The notes: generated from the letters alone by a model not told the origin. A DNA stretch of 64,000 nucleotides from Sequoia sempervirens (GCA_007258455.2 VDFB02270651.1:486573151-486637150); one strand, 5' to 3'; positions 35,784 through 47,327 are shown, numbered from the stretch's first letter. Program-made: numbers and translations.

Positions 35784-38138
35784 TTGGTCCCTCCTAAGTC
35801 ATATGGTTTGCCTACAACAGGTAGGGGACAGTCTATAATCACTATACATGTTCCCCCCACAACAACTTTCACTAAATGGGGTGAATTAAGCAAAGAGGCT
35901 GTAGATACAGAAGATGTTACTTCCTGGCTGTATAAGGAAGATAATCAAGAACCCCTTTTACTTGCTCATATTCCTACAAGACTATACGGAAAGGGTTTCA
36001 AAATCATGCAAAGCAAAGGATATGATGGACAAAGTGGTTTAGGCTTAAACCAAGATGGCATAATTGAACCAATATTTGTTTCTCAGTGGCCAAAAGGAGT
36101 AGGGCTAGGGTTTCAACCGATTCAGATTGGCGTTCCTAGTACTCCATTACCCTTACTTGAGGAAGTACGTGCTTCAGAAGACATTAAGACATCTCACGAA
36201 CCAATAGACCAAAATCATTCTAACTCGCCTGACTCTAATGATTATGAGTGGGATTCCTTATCCTCTACTTCTTCCATGGACCTTGACAAGTTATTTGGAG
36301 AACTTGATTTGCTGTTAAGTTCCTCACCAAATCCTTTAAATTCCTGTCCACCAAAGAAAATGACAAAAGAGGAGTGGTTTAAACACTACTATTGGGAATC
36401 ACTTGATCCTACCTCTTGGCAACCTGAACCACCTCTTTCTGATTGTCAAACCTTGGCATTAGGCCCACCTATTTATCCACCTAGACCCAAACCCAAGAGC
36501 AAAAAGGACTTGGTACAAGACTTTTGTGACCACATGAATAATTCAATTTTTACCTTGACTCCATTAGACTTTGATAACTCCGACGATGACATGCCTTTAG
36601 TTTATCCCCAACTCATAGATTGGGATCAACAAGATACACCCGTTTTAGATACTTTTGAGAACGACGAAGCGATTGCTGAGTTCCTGGGATTACGTGAAGG
36701 CATACCTAATGGGGATCATAAAGCTGGTTTTACCATTGACTTGGACAATAAAGCATACTTTGGGGAATCTGTTCAACCCTCCAGTCGCAAAAATGAGAAA
36801 AAGAATAAACAAGATAAAAAGGACGAGTCTCTAGGTGAAAACCGCAAGGCACCTCTAGACCATGAAAAAGTAAAAAGAAAGGACGCATCCGAAGGTGAAA
36901 ACCTCTCTGAGGCGCCTAAGGATGGAGGTTTGAACATTCTCCCCATTGCACAGGAAAAGTCACCCATGCTCGTGGAAGAATCAGTAGAAGTCAACATAGG
37001 CACAAAAGAGAATCCTCGATTGATTTATTTAGCAGTGTCACTGACAACACAAGAGAAATCAGAATTCCACAACTTCTTTGAACAAAGACAGATTAATTTT
37101 GCTTGGTCATATGCCGACATGCCTGGGTTGGATCCTGAACTTGTTCTACATCACTTGCCTTTACAACCAGGTGCCAAACCAGTGAAACAGAAGTTAAGAA
37201 AAATGCATCCACAGATTGCTTTATTAGTCAAGGCAGAACTTAAGAAATTGTTAGACGTTGGTTTCATCAGACCTATTGACTATGCAGATTGGATTTCCAA
37301 TCTTGTACCAATCACCAAACCAGCTGGGGGCATCCGCATCTGCACTGATTTTAGAGATATCAACAAAGCTTGTCCTAAGGATGACTTCCCTTTGCCTAAT
37401 ATAGACATGATAGTTGACATGACAGCAGGGTATGAGATGTTGTTCCTTATGGATGGATTCTCAGGATATAACCAGATCAGAATAGCCACTGAAGATCAAC
37501 CTAAGACAGCCTTCACTTGTCCTTGGGGAACATATTGCTGGAATGTTATGCCCTTCGGACTCAAGAATGCAGGAGCAACCTATCAACGTGCCATGACCAC
37601 TATCTTTCATGATTTAGTACACACTTGTATGGAGGATTATGTCGATGACCTTATTGTAAAATCCAAGACAAGGGCACAACATTTACAGGTTTTAGACAAG
37701 GTATTTCAGAGGCTAGAGAAGTATAATGTGAGACTCAATCCAAAGAAATGTGTGTTTGGAGTCAAGTCAAGAAAGCTGTTAGGTTATATCATTTCTAGAC
37801 GAGGCATTGAAGTAGATCCAGCTAAGGTAAAAGCAATTATGGACATGCCACCACCCAACAATCTCAGTCAACTAAGGACATTACAGGGAAGGTTGCAATC
37901 TATCAGAAGATTTATAGTGCAGCTAGCAGACAAGACACATCCTTTTCAACATCTACTTAAGAAAGGAGTACCCTTTGCATGGACACTTAGGTGTGAAGAG
38001 GCTTTTCAACTGATTAAAGAATATTTACTTACACCACCTATCTTAATGCCACCTGTTGAAGGAAGGCCGTTGATTCTTTTATATCTGACAACCCATTCAT
38101 CACTCGAGCATTTAGCACCTGGAGATAGTAAGTCATGA
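35784..38138 (+). pseudogene. pol: pol part 1: G-patch, reverse transcriptase, start of RNase H
   Basis: The open frame begins by about 35763 and has no convincing ATG at its head, as expected for a polyprotein part. Residues counted from 35784: G-patch at about 68-110 (Gly pattern GYDGQSGLGLNQDGIIEPI...GVGLGF), an acidic and Lys-rich linker to about 400, then reverse transcriptase. RT motifs are FIRPIDYADWISNLVPI, ICTDFRDINKACPKDDFPLP, LMDGFSGYNQI, FGLKNAGATYQRAM and catalytic YVDD (37638-37649). RNase H starts near the end and is cut by TGA at 38136-38138. It copies the element RNA into DNA in the cytoplasmic particle. Domain order and length fit the Tat branch. Confidence 0.93.
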
Positions 38139-38420
38139 AGGGCGGGTCTATTATGTCGATTAGGACTTTTGGTTGGTTATGAGCTCAACTATAGTAACAT
38201 TGAGCGTGCCTGTCTTGCAGTAGTATTTGCTACCCAAAAACTGTGACACTACATGCTGAACCATCAAACAATGTTGATTGCTAAAATAGATCCTCTGAAA
38301 TATCTTCTTAGTAAGGCAGCATTAACAGGACGACTGGCCAAGTGGGTCATGATACTTAGTGAGTATGATATACAGTATGTAGAGAGAAAGGCTATTAAAG
38401 GATAGATCATTGCTGATCAG
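38139..38420 (+). pseudogene. pol: pol part 2: rest of RNase H, with two more stops
   Basis: The same frame continues across the TGA at 38136 with GYELNYSNIERACLAVVFA and SKAALTGRLAKWVMILSEYD, typical of the RNase H end of gypsy elements. Two further stops lie at 38244-38246 (TGA, where Arg is expected before HYM) and 38403-38405 (TAG, where Gln is expected). All three stops are one C-to-T change away from CGA or CAG. Confidence 0.85.
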
Positions 38421-39197
38421 TTGGTTGATGCACCAATACAGGCAGATCACCCATTAGTGGCAGACTTTCCTGATGAGTTCATATTCACATTTGACACAAA
38501 CATAACATGGAAACTGTACTTTGATGGCTCACATACAAATCATGGTTCAGGGGCTGGGATATTGTTTATCACACCACAGGGTGATTCCATCCCTAAATCA
38601 TTCAGGATTGCATTTCCATGCACTAACAACATGGCGGAATATGAAGCTTTAGTGACAGGTTTACACATGGTAGTCAAGTGGAAAATCAAGAAACTACAGG
38701 TATATGGTGATTCTCAACTTGTAATAAGACAGGTAAATGATGAGTATGAGACTAAGGATGAAAAGCTTGCTCCGTACAAGCGCATGGCTGATAGTTTTAA
38801 AGAGTACTTTGACAAAGTCAAGTTTCATCAGATACCTCATATTTTAAACAAAGCAGCAGATGCTATGGCTACAATTGCCTCACTCCTTGACATTCCTAAC
38901 AACGTGCCTAAGTTTGAGTTCTTGGTCAAACAGCTTTTGGTCCCTGCCTACGATATCCCAGATTCTGAAATGGTGTGTGACATTGTTGGTCCTGATTCCC
39001 CATGGTACAAAGAAATCTATGATTGCCTTCATGCCGAAGTCATCCCCATTGGCCTATCTAATAACCAATGTAGGACATTCCTTCGCAAGTCCGGCCAAAT
39101 ATACCGTAAAATGAACACCCTATATAGGCAGCACGTTAATACCCTGAGATGTCGCGGATTCTCACGAAGCACAAGCAACCTTGCATGGGGTGCATGA
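38421..39197 (+). pseudogene. Archaeal-type second RNase H (aRNH)
   Basis: The domain starts WKLYFDGSHTNHGSGAGILF (38508 onward) and keeps the metal-binding residues: first Asp in FDGS, Glu in NMAEYEAL, Asp in VYGDSQLV, and a late Asp in NKAADAMA. It lies after the RT-linked RNase H and before integrase, the order that defines Tat elements. A linker to the integrase zinc finger follows. The frame is lost after about 39140, where the text around SHEAQ and VHEG has moved to another frame. That gives two frameshifts within 60 bases. Confidence 0.9.
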
Positions 39198-40252
39198 GGG
39201 GTATATGTGGTTCCCATTCTAGCGGTCCTACCTTAGCTAAAAAGATTATGCGACTGGGTTATTATTGGCCTACTATGGAAAAAGACTCATATGTCTTTGT
39301 AACAAAATGTTGCCAATGCCAAGTTCATGGAGATTTGATACATGCCCCAGCACAGGAGCTCCGCCCTATCACGTCACCATGGCCTTTTGCCCAATGGGGA
39401 CTCGACCTCATAGGTAAGATCCATCCCACCTCATCTAATGGACACAAGTTCATTATCACTTCCACTGAGTACTTTACGAAGTGGATTGAAGCCATTCCTA
39501 TGACATACATTACCGGCACACAGATTTCTAGATTTATCTTAAACTATATCATCTGTAGGTATGGTGTCCCTCAATCTATAATCACTGACAATGGCCGCCC
39601 ATTTAAGAACCAAGAAGTCCGTCACTTGTGTGATCAATTTCATATTCAACATCACTTCTCTACTCCATACTACCCACAAGGTAACGGCCAAGCGGAGGCG
39701 TCTAACAAGACCATCATTAGAATCCTCAAGAAGACTGTCAATGATGCTGGTCGTGATTGGCATTTACAGCTTAACCCTACCTTATGGGCTTATCGTACAA
39801 GTATCCGTACTCCCACTGGGGCTACCCCATACTCACTTGTCTTTGGATCTGAGGCCATTTTGCCTATTGAGGTCGAGATTCCATCCCTAAGGGTATCACT
39901 GAAGGGCCACATTGACGATGAAGAATACCGAGTGTCGAGACTCCATGAGTTAGAATTCACGGGCCAGCGTGAACAAAGGCAGACCATCTCAAGCATGCTC
40001 GAGAACGCCTTCATGCGTAGCTATAGCGAGGAGGGTTTTAATGAATTGCGACAGTGGTGATACGGCGGACAATGGAGAACCTTAAAGAGATCTTGAGAAA
40101 GAGACAAACCAGGAAAGTTTGAACCTAATTGGTTGGGACCTTATGTTGTTACAGAAGCTTTTGGATCAGGAGCGTACCAACTCTCTACTCCTGAAGGTGA
40201 ACCATTGTCCTCACCAATCAATAGTATGCATCTGAAGAAGTTCTACGCATAG
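39149..40252 (+). pseudogene. Integrase of the 18-kb element
   Basis: Integrase inserts the DNA copy into the chromosome. The zinc-binding end is partly kept (YYWPTMEKDSYVFVTKCCQCQ, with the His pair in the broken stretch before it). The catalytic core has D in WGLDLIG, D in SIITDNGRPF and E in GNGQAEASNKT. The C-terminal part (GPYVVTEAFGSGAYQL to MHLKKFYA) ends at a TAG at 40250-40252. A frameshift or stop near 40060 separates core and tail. All three catalytic residues are visible, but the frame is broken at both ends. Confidence 0.9.
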
Positions 40253-43077
40253 CTTCTGGGAGCCTTTGTCTTATTTAGCAAAAATACAAAAAAATCAAAA
40301 AATCAAAAAAATCGTTATCAAGGTGAAAACCTGGCAAACAGGCATCTTGGTAACACCAAAAAAATTAGTTAATATGGAAAATAGTAAAGACAAATCAATC
40401 GTCCAATGGTGAAAACCACTTCGGTGGCGCTTTGGATAGGTACCTTGGTGAAAACCTGGCAAACAGGCGCCATGTGTATAACTGCTCCTTTGTCTACTAT
40501 TATTCTAATCTATCTTGTACATAGTCCACTTCCCACGTACATAGTCCACTTCCCTGTACATAGTCCACTATCACAGTATATATCTTTTACCTTTTAACAA
40601 TGCATCACTTGTATATATTCATCCTAATAGAGGTGGTAGTCTTTCCATAGCTTGGAATATTGATTGACATCGAGAATTAACTGTATCATACCACCTATTC
40701 ATAGTGAGTTTGGAATTGCTTTATATACTCATTTGAGGCCCGGAACCATGACACAAGTCACATTAGTTCTCCATTGGCTATGTTGGAGGCGATAAAACCA
40801 TAAGAAAATCAAAACATCGCTTAAAATGACCTAAGAAAACACAAAACATCCACAAAACTTCAAAATCCAAAAGAGTCAGTCACATTCGCACTTGTCGATC
40901 TTTGTCGCTTTTATTGAACTTCACGTTACCCTCTGCTTGTTGGGCGTAAGAGCAAAGACCATCTGCCGATGTGCCCCGGGCATTAGGTCAGTCCATTTAG
41001 GTTTATGGGGTACAGGGATGGTAGAATCGCATGGTGGCGAGGATGATTTGGTGGGAGCTGGGGGACCAAAGTGGCCACAAGCGTGGGCAAAGGCACATCT
41101 GCGATAAGCGAGGCCACACTAGGTCAGTTCATTAGGGTTCGTCGCTTTCACTTTCACACACATCTTTTGTTTGTAGTCAGTCTTGTCAGTCAAGTCAAGT
41201 CGAACTACGAGGTCTCTGCGTGTACAACGTAGGCAAGGCACATCACACGATGAGCCCCCGAGCCCACACTAGGTCAGTCCTTTAGGGTTTTGTCGTCACA
41301 CACAGTCAATTGTCTGTATATCATATCAAGTCATGCATCAATCTGGTGAACAAGTCCGCAATGTCTCTGAGTCATATCAAACAACTTGCCAAACAAAACA
41401 ATTCAAACAGATCAACCGTCTGCTACAAGATGTGTCCTTCTTGGAAACAGATGTTATCAAAACAATCAACCTATGTCTTATTCAGGATGCGTCCTTCCTG
41501 CGTAATCGACAAGGTCAAAACAATCAAACGTAGCCTTACACAGGTTATCACATCAACGGCATTTGACTCAACGTCTTATACGATACATGTCTTTCTGAAA
41601 CCAGGCTTTGTCATGCCTTATACAGATAGTCATAACATCGAAACCAGACTCACAGTCTTATCCGGTATGTGTATCTCCTGCAATCAGGCTCTACCCATCA
41701 ACAAATCAAACAAACAAATCATGTTTTTGGCAAATATTTTCATTAGCTTTTTGACTTTATTGGCTTATTTATCTTATCATTTATCTTGAATTGATGACTA
41801 GGATTCATGTTACTAGCTTTCTCAATGATGTCCCATGAAGGATTTAGAGAAGCAACGACATATCAGAATTCTATTTTCTTTGGTAATACGTCGTACCGCT
41901 TTAAATTTGATTTTGGAGTCATGTTACTAGTTTCCCTCAAGGATGTCATGAGAGGTTTAGAGGGCGATGATGTCTCATGACCGTCTTTTTCTTTTTGTTT
42001 TCGGCGTAATGCGTGGTTTGTCACCGACAAAAGGCGGGAACAACTTATTGCTAGTATGAGTTAGTGACAATCCTTGTCTGCGACTGTCTGTTATTAGCAA
42101 GTGGATGACCTTGCACACCTTGATTTATGTCATATCCTGGTGTTTGTCTCCATTTGTATTAGTCCCGCCCAATGATGATAAAGTGCAATACCTTTTGTGA
42201 TATGGTAAAATATCAAAGATTCCTAACACTAACATTTATCTTCTGTCTTTTCATTCTTTGTCGATCTTCCATTCCGCATTAACAATTCTTCTTTCTTGCA
42301 TTATGATGGAGTCCTGTGACACGAAATGATATACATCATCCTGCATCGACATACATGTTAGAAACATACATATATATAGGCATATTTCACATTTAGATTA
42401 TCATGGCATAATAGACAATAATCATCATTTAACATTGCATTTCATAAGTAATAAACTGTAAATACATACATCACATGTCATTATATATATAACATCACAT
42501 ACCATCTCATCATCATATAGAATCATATGTCACATAGAATCAAATTTATCGCATTAGTTGCATAAACAACATAAAAGTACATACAACCATCCATCACATA
42601 GGCATATCATATAGACATCACATGTATAAATCAAGACTACATAATCAATAAATAGACAATGCATATCATAAAAATTGCCGCCAAAATCATATATACATAT
42701 TGCTCATATGTGTCACATCATAATGTCATAATGTATCATAAATACATGGAAGCCCGCAGGCTATTGGATCAAAATACAATGTCTCAAATGGACCTCAAAA
42801 GCTGTATCTCTATCACCGAACTACCATGCCATCGCCGGGGTGTGTAGGAGGCCCGATCTTTGAGAACCTGGCGATCTCGGGCTGTGGGAGTGCATGTATG
42901 GCCACTTCTGCGTGGCCTGGTCCCTCCCCTCTGTGCTCCTTTGTGCACGTGTGTGGGTCACAGTGCGAGACCTACTACTGTCTTGCTAGCTAGGGCAGAT
43001 CTCTCTAAGGGGAACCTCTGCCTCATGGGGTCTGTGTATCTCTCCCCTCTGCATGGCTACGACCAACTCTCGACAAA
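40253..43077 (+). other. Long 3' non-coding region with short repeats
   Basis: GGTGAAAACCTGGCAAACAGGC occurs twice (about 40321 and 40447). ACATAGTCCACTTCCC-like words occur three times near 40520-40575. A block CACACTAGGTCAGTCCATTAGGGTTTGTCG recurs near 40985, 41110 and 41266. The stretch 42340-42740 is rich in ACATA/CATCA words. The open frame 41310-41789 has no recognisable product and I do not call it a gene. Confidence 0.6.
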
Positions 43078-43389
43078 TCATGGCGATGGTCCTGTACATA
43101 ATGACCTGAGCTCTGTGAATCTCTGCTCAGTCTCCTGCCGCCGGGCTACAGCCTGATCCCTCTCCAACAAGGCTCTGTCTCTCTCCACCCTGTAAGCATC
43201 TCTCTCTGCCATCAACACCCTCATCTGCTCCTCCAAGGAGGCAACCTGGGCTCGTAATATATCAGTGTCGGGCACCTCTGCCTATGTCTCATCCTGACGG
43301 ACCCTATCTCGCCCATCCTCCTCCTCGTCCATCTCCTCTAGGATCTGATCCCTGATCTCTCTCTCGTGATCATCCTCCTCCTCATCCAT
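43078..43389 (-). pseudogene. C-terminal acidic and coiled-coil segment of the antisense gene, out of frame
   Basis: Read on minus from 43389, an acidic stretch (MDEEEDDHEREIRDQ) passes a TAG (43282-43284) into a heptad-rich segment, ILRAQVASLEEQMRVLMAER and on to ERDRALLERDQA, predicted to form a coiled coil. It lies in a different frame from the antisense exon ending at 43382 but follows it directly. I infer that it is the original C-terminus of the antisense protein, cut off by a frameshift near 43400-43500 and by TAG codons where Gln fits. It could also be a separate small ORF. Confidence 0.55.
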
Positions 43390-45498
43390 TCCCTAATCCA
43401 CCCCTCCTTCCACCCTCACCCTTCGGGGTCTTCCCAGGGCCACCCACCATTCCTCCCCTCCTTCCATCCTTTCCTCCTTCCACATCCTCCTCTCCTCCCC
43501 TCTCCTCTCGGATCGGTGACAAGGCTGCTCCTCGTCCCTGTCGACCATGCCTCCCTCTCCTGCCTTCGCGTCGGCCACCTCTGCCATCATCCCCACCATC
43601 ACCTCGGCCTCCTCTACCTCCTCGACCACCTCCTTTGCCCCGTCTGCCTCTGGGACCTCTAACCCGCCGCTCTACTGGTGCTGGCTGCCCTGGATCTGTC
43701 AAAGGAGTCGGCCTGTGTAGTGCCCACCACTGATCATAGGCTGGAGTAGTCCCTGGATCTGCTGGTCCACCCCTCCATCCCCATACCTGTGCCTGTAACC
43801 CATCAATATCTGCCTCTGCAGTGGCAACTGGAATCTCTGGCCCCCATAACAGGACCTCTCGTGAGGATCGAGCAAACTCTGCTCTCCCTCGAGGTACATC
43901 CTGTACCTCTCCAAACTGCCTCAGGACCCGGTCCGGCAACTGTCGCTCTATGATGTGCATATAGGACACTGTCTGTCCCACCAAATACTGTGTCTGTCGA
44001 CAATATGGCAAATGCTCGCCCTCATCTGACCACACCTCACAGTCTCGGTATGGTCTCCATGTAAACTCCTGCATCCGGTCTATAGCATGTCTATAGTAGC
44101 CCGTGTCTCCAATGTGGTGCTGAGTGGTAGCTCCCGCATACCGAAAGGCGTAGGGCGCTCCCCGAGCTAGGTCTACTGTCACCGGTGGTCTAAAGATAGC
44201 AATATGCTCCCACGCCCATACCATCAGGAGCGTGGTGCCGCAGCTCATCGACTGTGCCTCTCTATAGGCAATGTCATGAAGGTGGAAGTATAGCATCCCC
44301 AGCACACACGAACCCCAAGCATATACAACTCGGCGCTCTAGCATGCCTACTAGCATCTCACCCCATCCCACAGGAAATCCATGACCTCGGCGGTCAGGCA
44401 GTACAATCCCACCTATCAGTGTCGCCACTAGACAGTCTAACTGTCTATACCTCTGGGCTAACACCCGCCATCTGATCTCATAATCATCTACCCCTAGCTG
44501 TCTAACATCAGCGTGGGGGTAGTATCTGCACATCTCCGCTATACCCCTCTGGGTATCATAGACTACCCGTGTGCCTCTAATCGGCAGTCTCAAAATCCTA
44601 TATACGTCCTCCAAGGTCACTGTAGCCTCTCCAGTCAGAAGATGGAAGGAAGACGTCTCTGAGTGCCACCGCTCGCAAAGTGCTGTCAGTAAACCTCGAT
44701 TTGCCCTAATCTGGGGCATATCGGTCACGTGCAACAAACCTAAATGCCATAAAGTCCGTCGCTCGGCCGGCCGTAAGCTTTCTCTGAATCGAAACGTCGT
44801 GGGTCTCGACTCACGTGTGTAGATAGGGTCAAGAACAACCTGCAAAAACATGCCTCATGTCAGCCTAAATCATCTACCCTAGTGAAAAATGAGTGTTTTG
44901 GCATAAAATGCAAATGCGTCGTTATTTTGCAAATGCGTCATTTTTTAAACACATGCGTCGCTTTTACACAAATGCGGTCCACACATTACAAGTGCGTCAT
45001 TATTAATCAAATGCGGTTAATTATTATCAAATGCATGCTACAAATGACCTTTGCGGTGCACAATGACAGTTGCGTGTCTAAATATTCTTATGCGTCGCTA
45101 AACATGCACATGCATTGCAAAATCTCAAATGCGTTTCAACATAAACAAATGCGTATCATAAACTACACATGCGTAGCTAAATTTCAAATGTGTATCACAA
45201 TGATCAAATGCGCCACACAAAAAACACATGCGGTGATTTTTTTTAACTAAGCCTAACCGGTCGGCGTTAAAATGCAAATGCGGCTTTTCGCATGCAGATG
45301 CGTCGTTCGCACATACAGATGCGTCGCAAATTAAAATGGCACGCATAACAAAAAATGCAATAAATACCTTCAAATACGCGCAAATTAAAAAATTTCAAAA
45401 GGCAAGTTTTAGGTCCATACCGGGGGGTCCGCGCCGGCTAGTCTCTGGAACGTCCTGATCCTGTAGGCACGATGATGGGTCGCTGGAACTGGAGACAT
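43382..45498 (-). CDS. Antisense plant-mobile-domain protein, two exons (45421-45498 and 43382-44839)
   Basis: Exon 1 runs from ATG at 45498 (MSPVPATHHRAYRIRTFQRL) for 26 codons to a donor G|GTATGG. A 581-base intron ends in TTTTTGCAG at 44840, and exon 2 opens in phase 0 with VVLDPIYTRES. The predicted product is about 511 residues. Residues of exon 2 match the plant mobile domain (aminotransferase-like, MAIN type): LWHLGLLHVTDMP, LCERWHSETSSFHLLTGEAT and TLEDVYRILRLPIRG. The C-terminus is an RG/GG-rich tail. Such domains occur in host MAIN/MAIL proteins and in Tat-type retroelements. Its role here is unknown. It could bind nucleic acid through the RG tail. The gene has no in-frame stop, unlike the sense genes of the same element. 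Splice sites are read from sequence only. Confidence 0.75.
44895..45335 (-). repeat. Intron motif array 3: about 20 units of CGCATNTG on the minus strand
   Basis: On plus it reads CAAATGCGTC, CACATGCGTCG, CAGATGCGTCG and variants every 20-25 bases, separated by AT-rich spacers. On minus this is GACGCATTTG and CGACGCATCTG, the same core as in leader arrays 1 and 2. The array fills most of the intron of the antisense gene, so it would lie in the antisense primary transcript in the same sense as the leader arrays lie in the genomic RNA. Confidence 0.85.
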
Positions 45499-45860
45499 CC
45501 TCGCTGAAAGTCAGAGCAAACTTTTCAAATCTCTAAGCTGAGTGAGTGCAAATGAATAGTTTTTCACCCCAATTCCAATATATACCTAGACTTAGGTGGC
45601 ATTTCCTTCCTTCTGGTCGTGCAAACTTCCATTTTCTATCATCCCGTACCCGTCCCTCCCGTTTCCGAACCCAATTCCGTCAACTGCATTGCATTTCTGC
45701 CTATCTACTGGGCTAATCGGGCGCATTTCCAAATTTTTCTGAACATTTCAAAAAATTGTCAATTTTCCCGAGGGGGCATACCTTCACCTGTTCTAATCCG
45801 GAGCTTGGCTGGGGCATATTTTCATTGATTTTCTTTGACACAACGCCTAAACGACATTGT
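45499..45860. other. Sequence upstream of the antisense gene, 3' tail of the element
   Basis: About 360 bases that must hold any promoter of the antisense gene, and which also lead to the polypurine tract. CGAGGGGGCATACCTT (45769-45784) is shared with the element tail at 641-656. I see no clear TATA box on the minus strand. Confidence 0.5.
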
Positions 45861-45876
45861 ATCAAAGAGGGGCAAA
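45861..45876 (+). other. Polypurine tract of the 18-kb element
   Basis: ATCAAAGAGGGGCAAA ends exactly at the TG of the 3' LTR. The related element at the left edge has AAAAGGGGCAAAA at the same place. Confidence 0.9.
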
Positions 45877-47133
45877 TGTAGACACCGAAATCTGGTTATT
45901 AGCCTGCGACTTCTATATTCTTCATAATTCTTATTCTTCATGGTCATGATTAAATAATGTCAATTATTTAATTAATTCATCTATTATTATTCATCTATTA
46001 ATTAAATAATATTAATTATTTAATTAATTCACTTCTCCTTATTCTATCTAATTAATTAAATAAACGCTTCTTATTTAATTATCTTACTAATTAACCTTAT
46101 TCTTCTTGTTAAATTAAATAAATCATTATTTAATTTATTCTTTATCATATTTCAACTATAATTAAATAAAGTCATTATTTATTTGATTATTCATTTAAAA
46201 TCCCTTCGTCACTTAATTAAATAAATCTTATTTATTTAATTATCCTTCGAATATCGAGTTTTGAATTAAATGAATTATTTAATTCATTAATTCTATTTTA
46301 ACACATTCCTCTATATTTTAGATAATTATGTGAGTTATCTAAGTATTCACTTTTACTCGACTCGACATCTAATTTAATCGTTCAGTCAACTATTGATTTA
46401 ATGTCTGAGTGGCGTCTTCGAGTTATCTCTTCGTCTAATCATGCAATCGTCCACTTCTAACTCAATTGCGTGTACATGCGTATTAATTAAATATTCTTAT
46501 TTAATTAATTAAGTGTTGTGCGTGCGTTCGAACAGAGAGTTGCTTTAATCGATCTTTATCTTTGTCATGCAAAGATATTTCTTATGTTTTCGAATGCCGA
46601 ACTGAAGATTAAATCATTTATTTAATCTTTAATTATATTTGATTCAATCACTCATGTCAATTCTGTCAGTTATCTGAATGCATGACTAATCAGTCAATCT
46701 CAATCGTCCGTTAATCTTTCAATCTTGGCCTGTCATTCGAATAATCAATTTTCTATAAATTGATTTGTCATTCTTCATTCCAATCTCTCTCTCGCGAATT
46801 TGATAACTTTTGGAGAGCACTTTTGTCTTGAATCTTCGATATTTTGCTAATCACTATCTTAGGCTATACTTGCACGAATTACTTGAAAATCTGAGGGCAA
46901 TTATACCATACAAGCGAAATGGAGAAGGGCAATCGAGATAATTCATGGAAATACATTTGAAGATTGGTGAGATCATTCTAGTTTTAATTACGTTTTTACT
47001 TTCCCATGTTCTTTGTTGCTTAACGTATGAATTTGCATGTTAGATTTAGTATTGTATTGCATGTGTGCTTTTAACCTACTAATATTCTTGTTTTCTATTG
47101 TGCAAAAGGCTTGTTTCATTTTCAGACGTTACA
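45877..47133 (+). repeat. 3' LTR of the 18-kb element, 1257 bp
   Basis: Matches 28999-30255 with some 15-20 scattered substitutions and a few 1-3 base indels by eye, plus one divergent patch near 46448-46490. Same length and same TGTAGACACC...CGTTACA ends. Confidence 0.95.
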
Positions 47134-47138
47134 GTTTC
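47134..47138. other. Right target-site duplication GTTTC
   Basis: Repeats 28994-28998, and the small element's sequence resumes after it. Confidence 0.95.
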
Positions 47139-47327
47139 ATCAAACCCTTGATAAAATTTTGATGAAATAAATTCAATCGTGACTTTTTCAACTCTTTGAA
47201 TCCAATGGAGATGCTTGTCTAATCCAAAAAACTTCATAAATAAGCTCAAGGTATGAAACTCTCAAGGAACCTCGAACGTGCTCTGTAATGAATTTCTCTA
47301 AAAATTTGAGAAGGGGCTGCAAATCAA

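Larger units (their letters stand above)
28999..47133 (+). mobile_element. 18.1-kb Tat-like Ty3/gypsy retrotransposon
   Basis: The element has 1257-base LTRs, a 5-base target duplication, primer site, leader with motif arrays and a gag-protease frame. A polymerase frame follows with G-patch, reverse transcriptase, RNase H, a second archaeal-type RNase H and integrase. The 3' region is long and bears an antisense gene, and a polypurine tract ends the internal part. A second RNase H between RNase H and integrase is the hallmark of the plant Tat branch (Ogre/Retand and relatives). LTRs are about 97-98 percent identical by eye, indicating a recent insertion. Even so, the coding region has at least four stop codons and several frameshifts, so this copy cannot encode its own machinery. 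Confidence 0.95.

Noticed and set aside
41310..41789. 159-codon frame in the 3' region of the 18-kb element
   Set aside because: No motif, another overlapping frame of similar quality, and no similarity to known extra ORFs.
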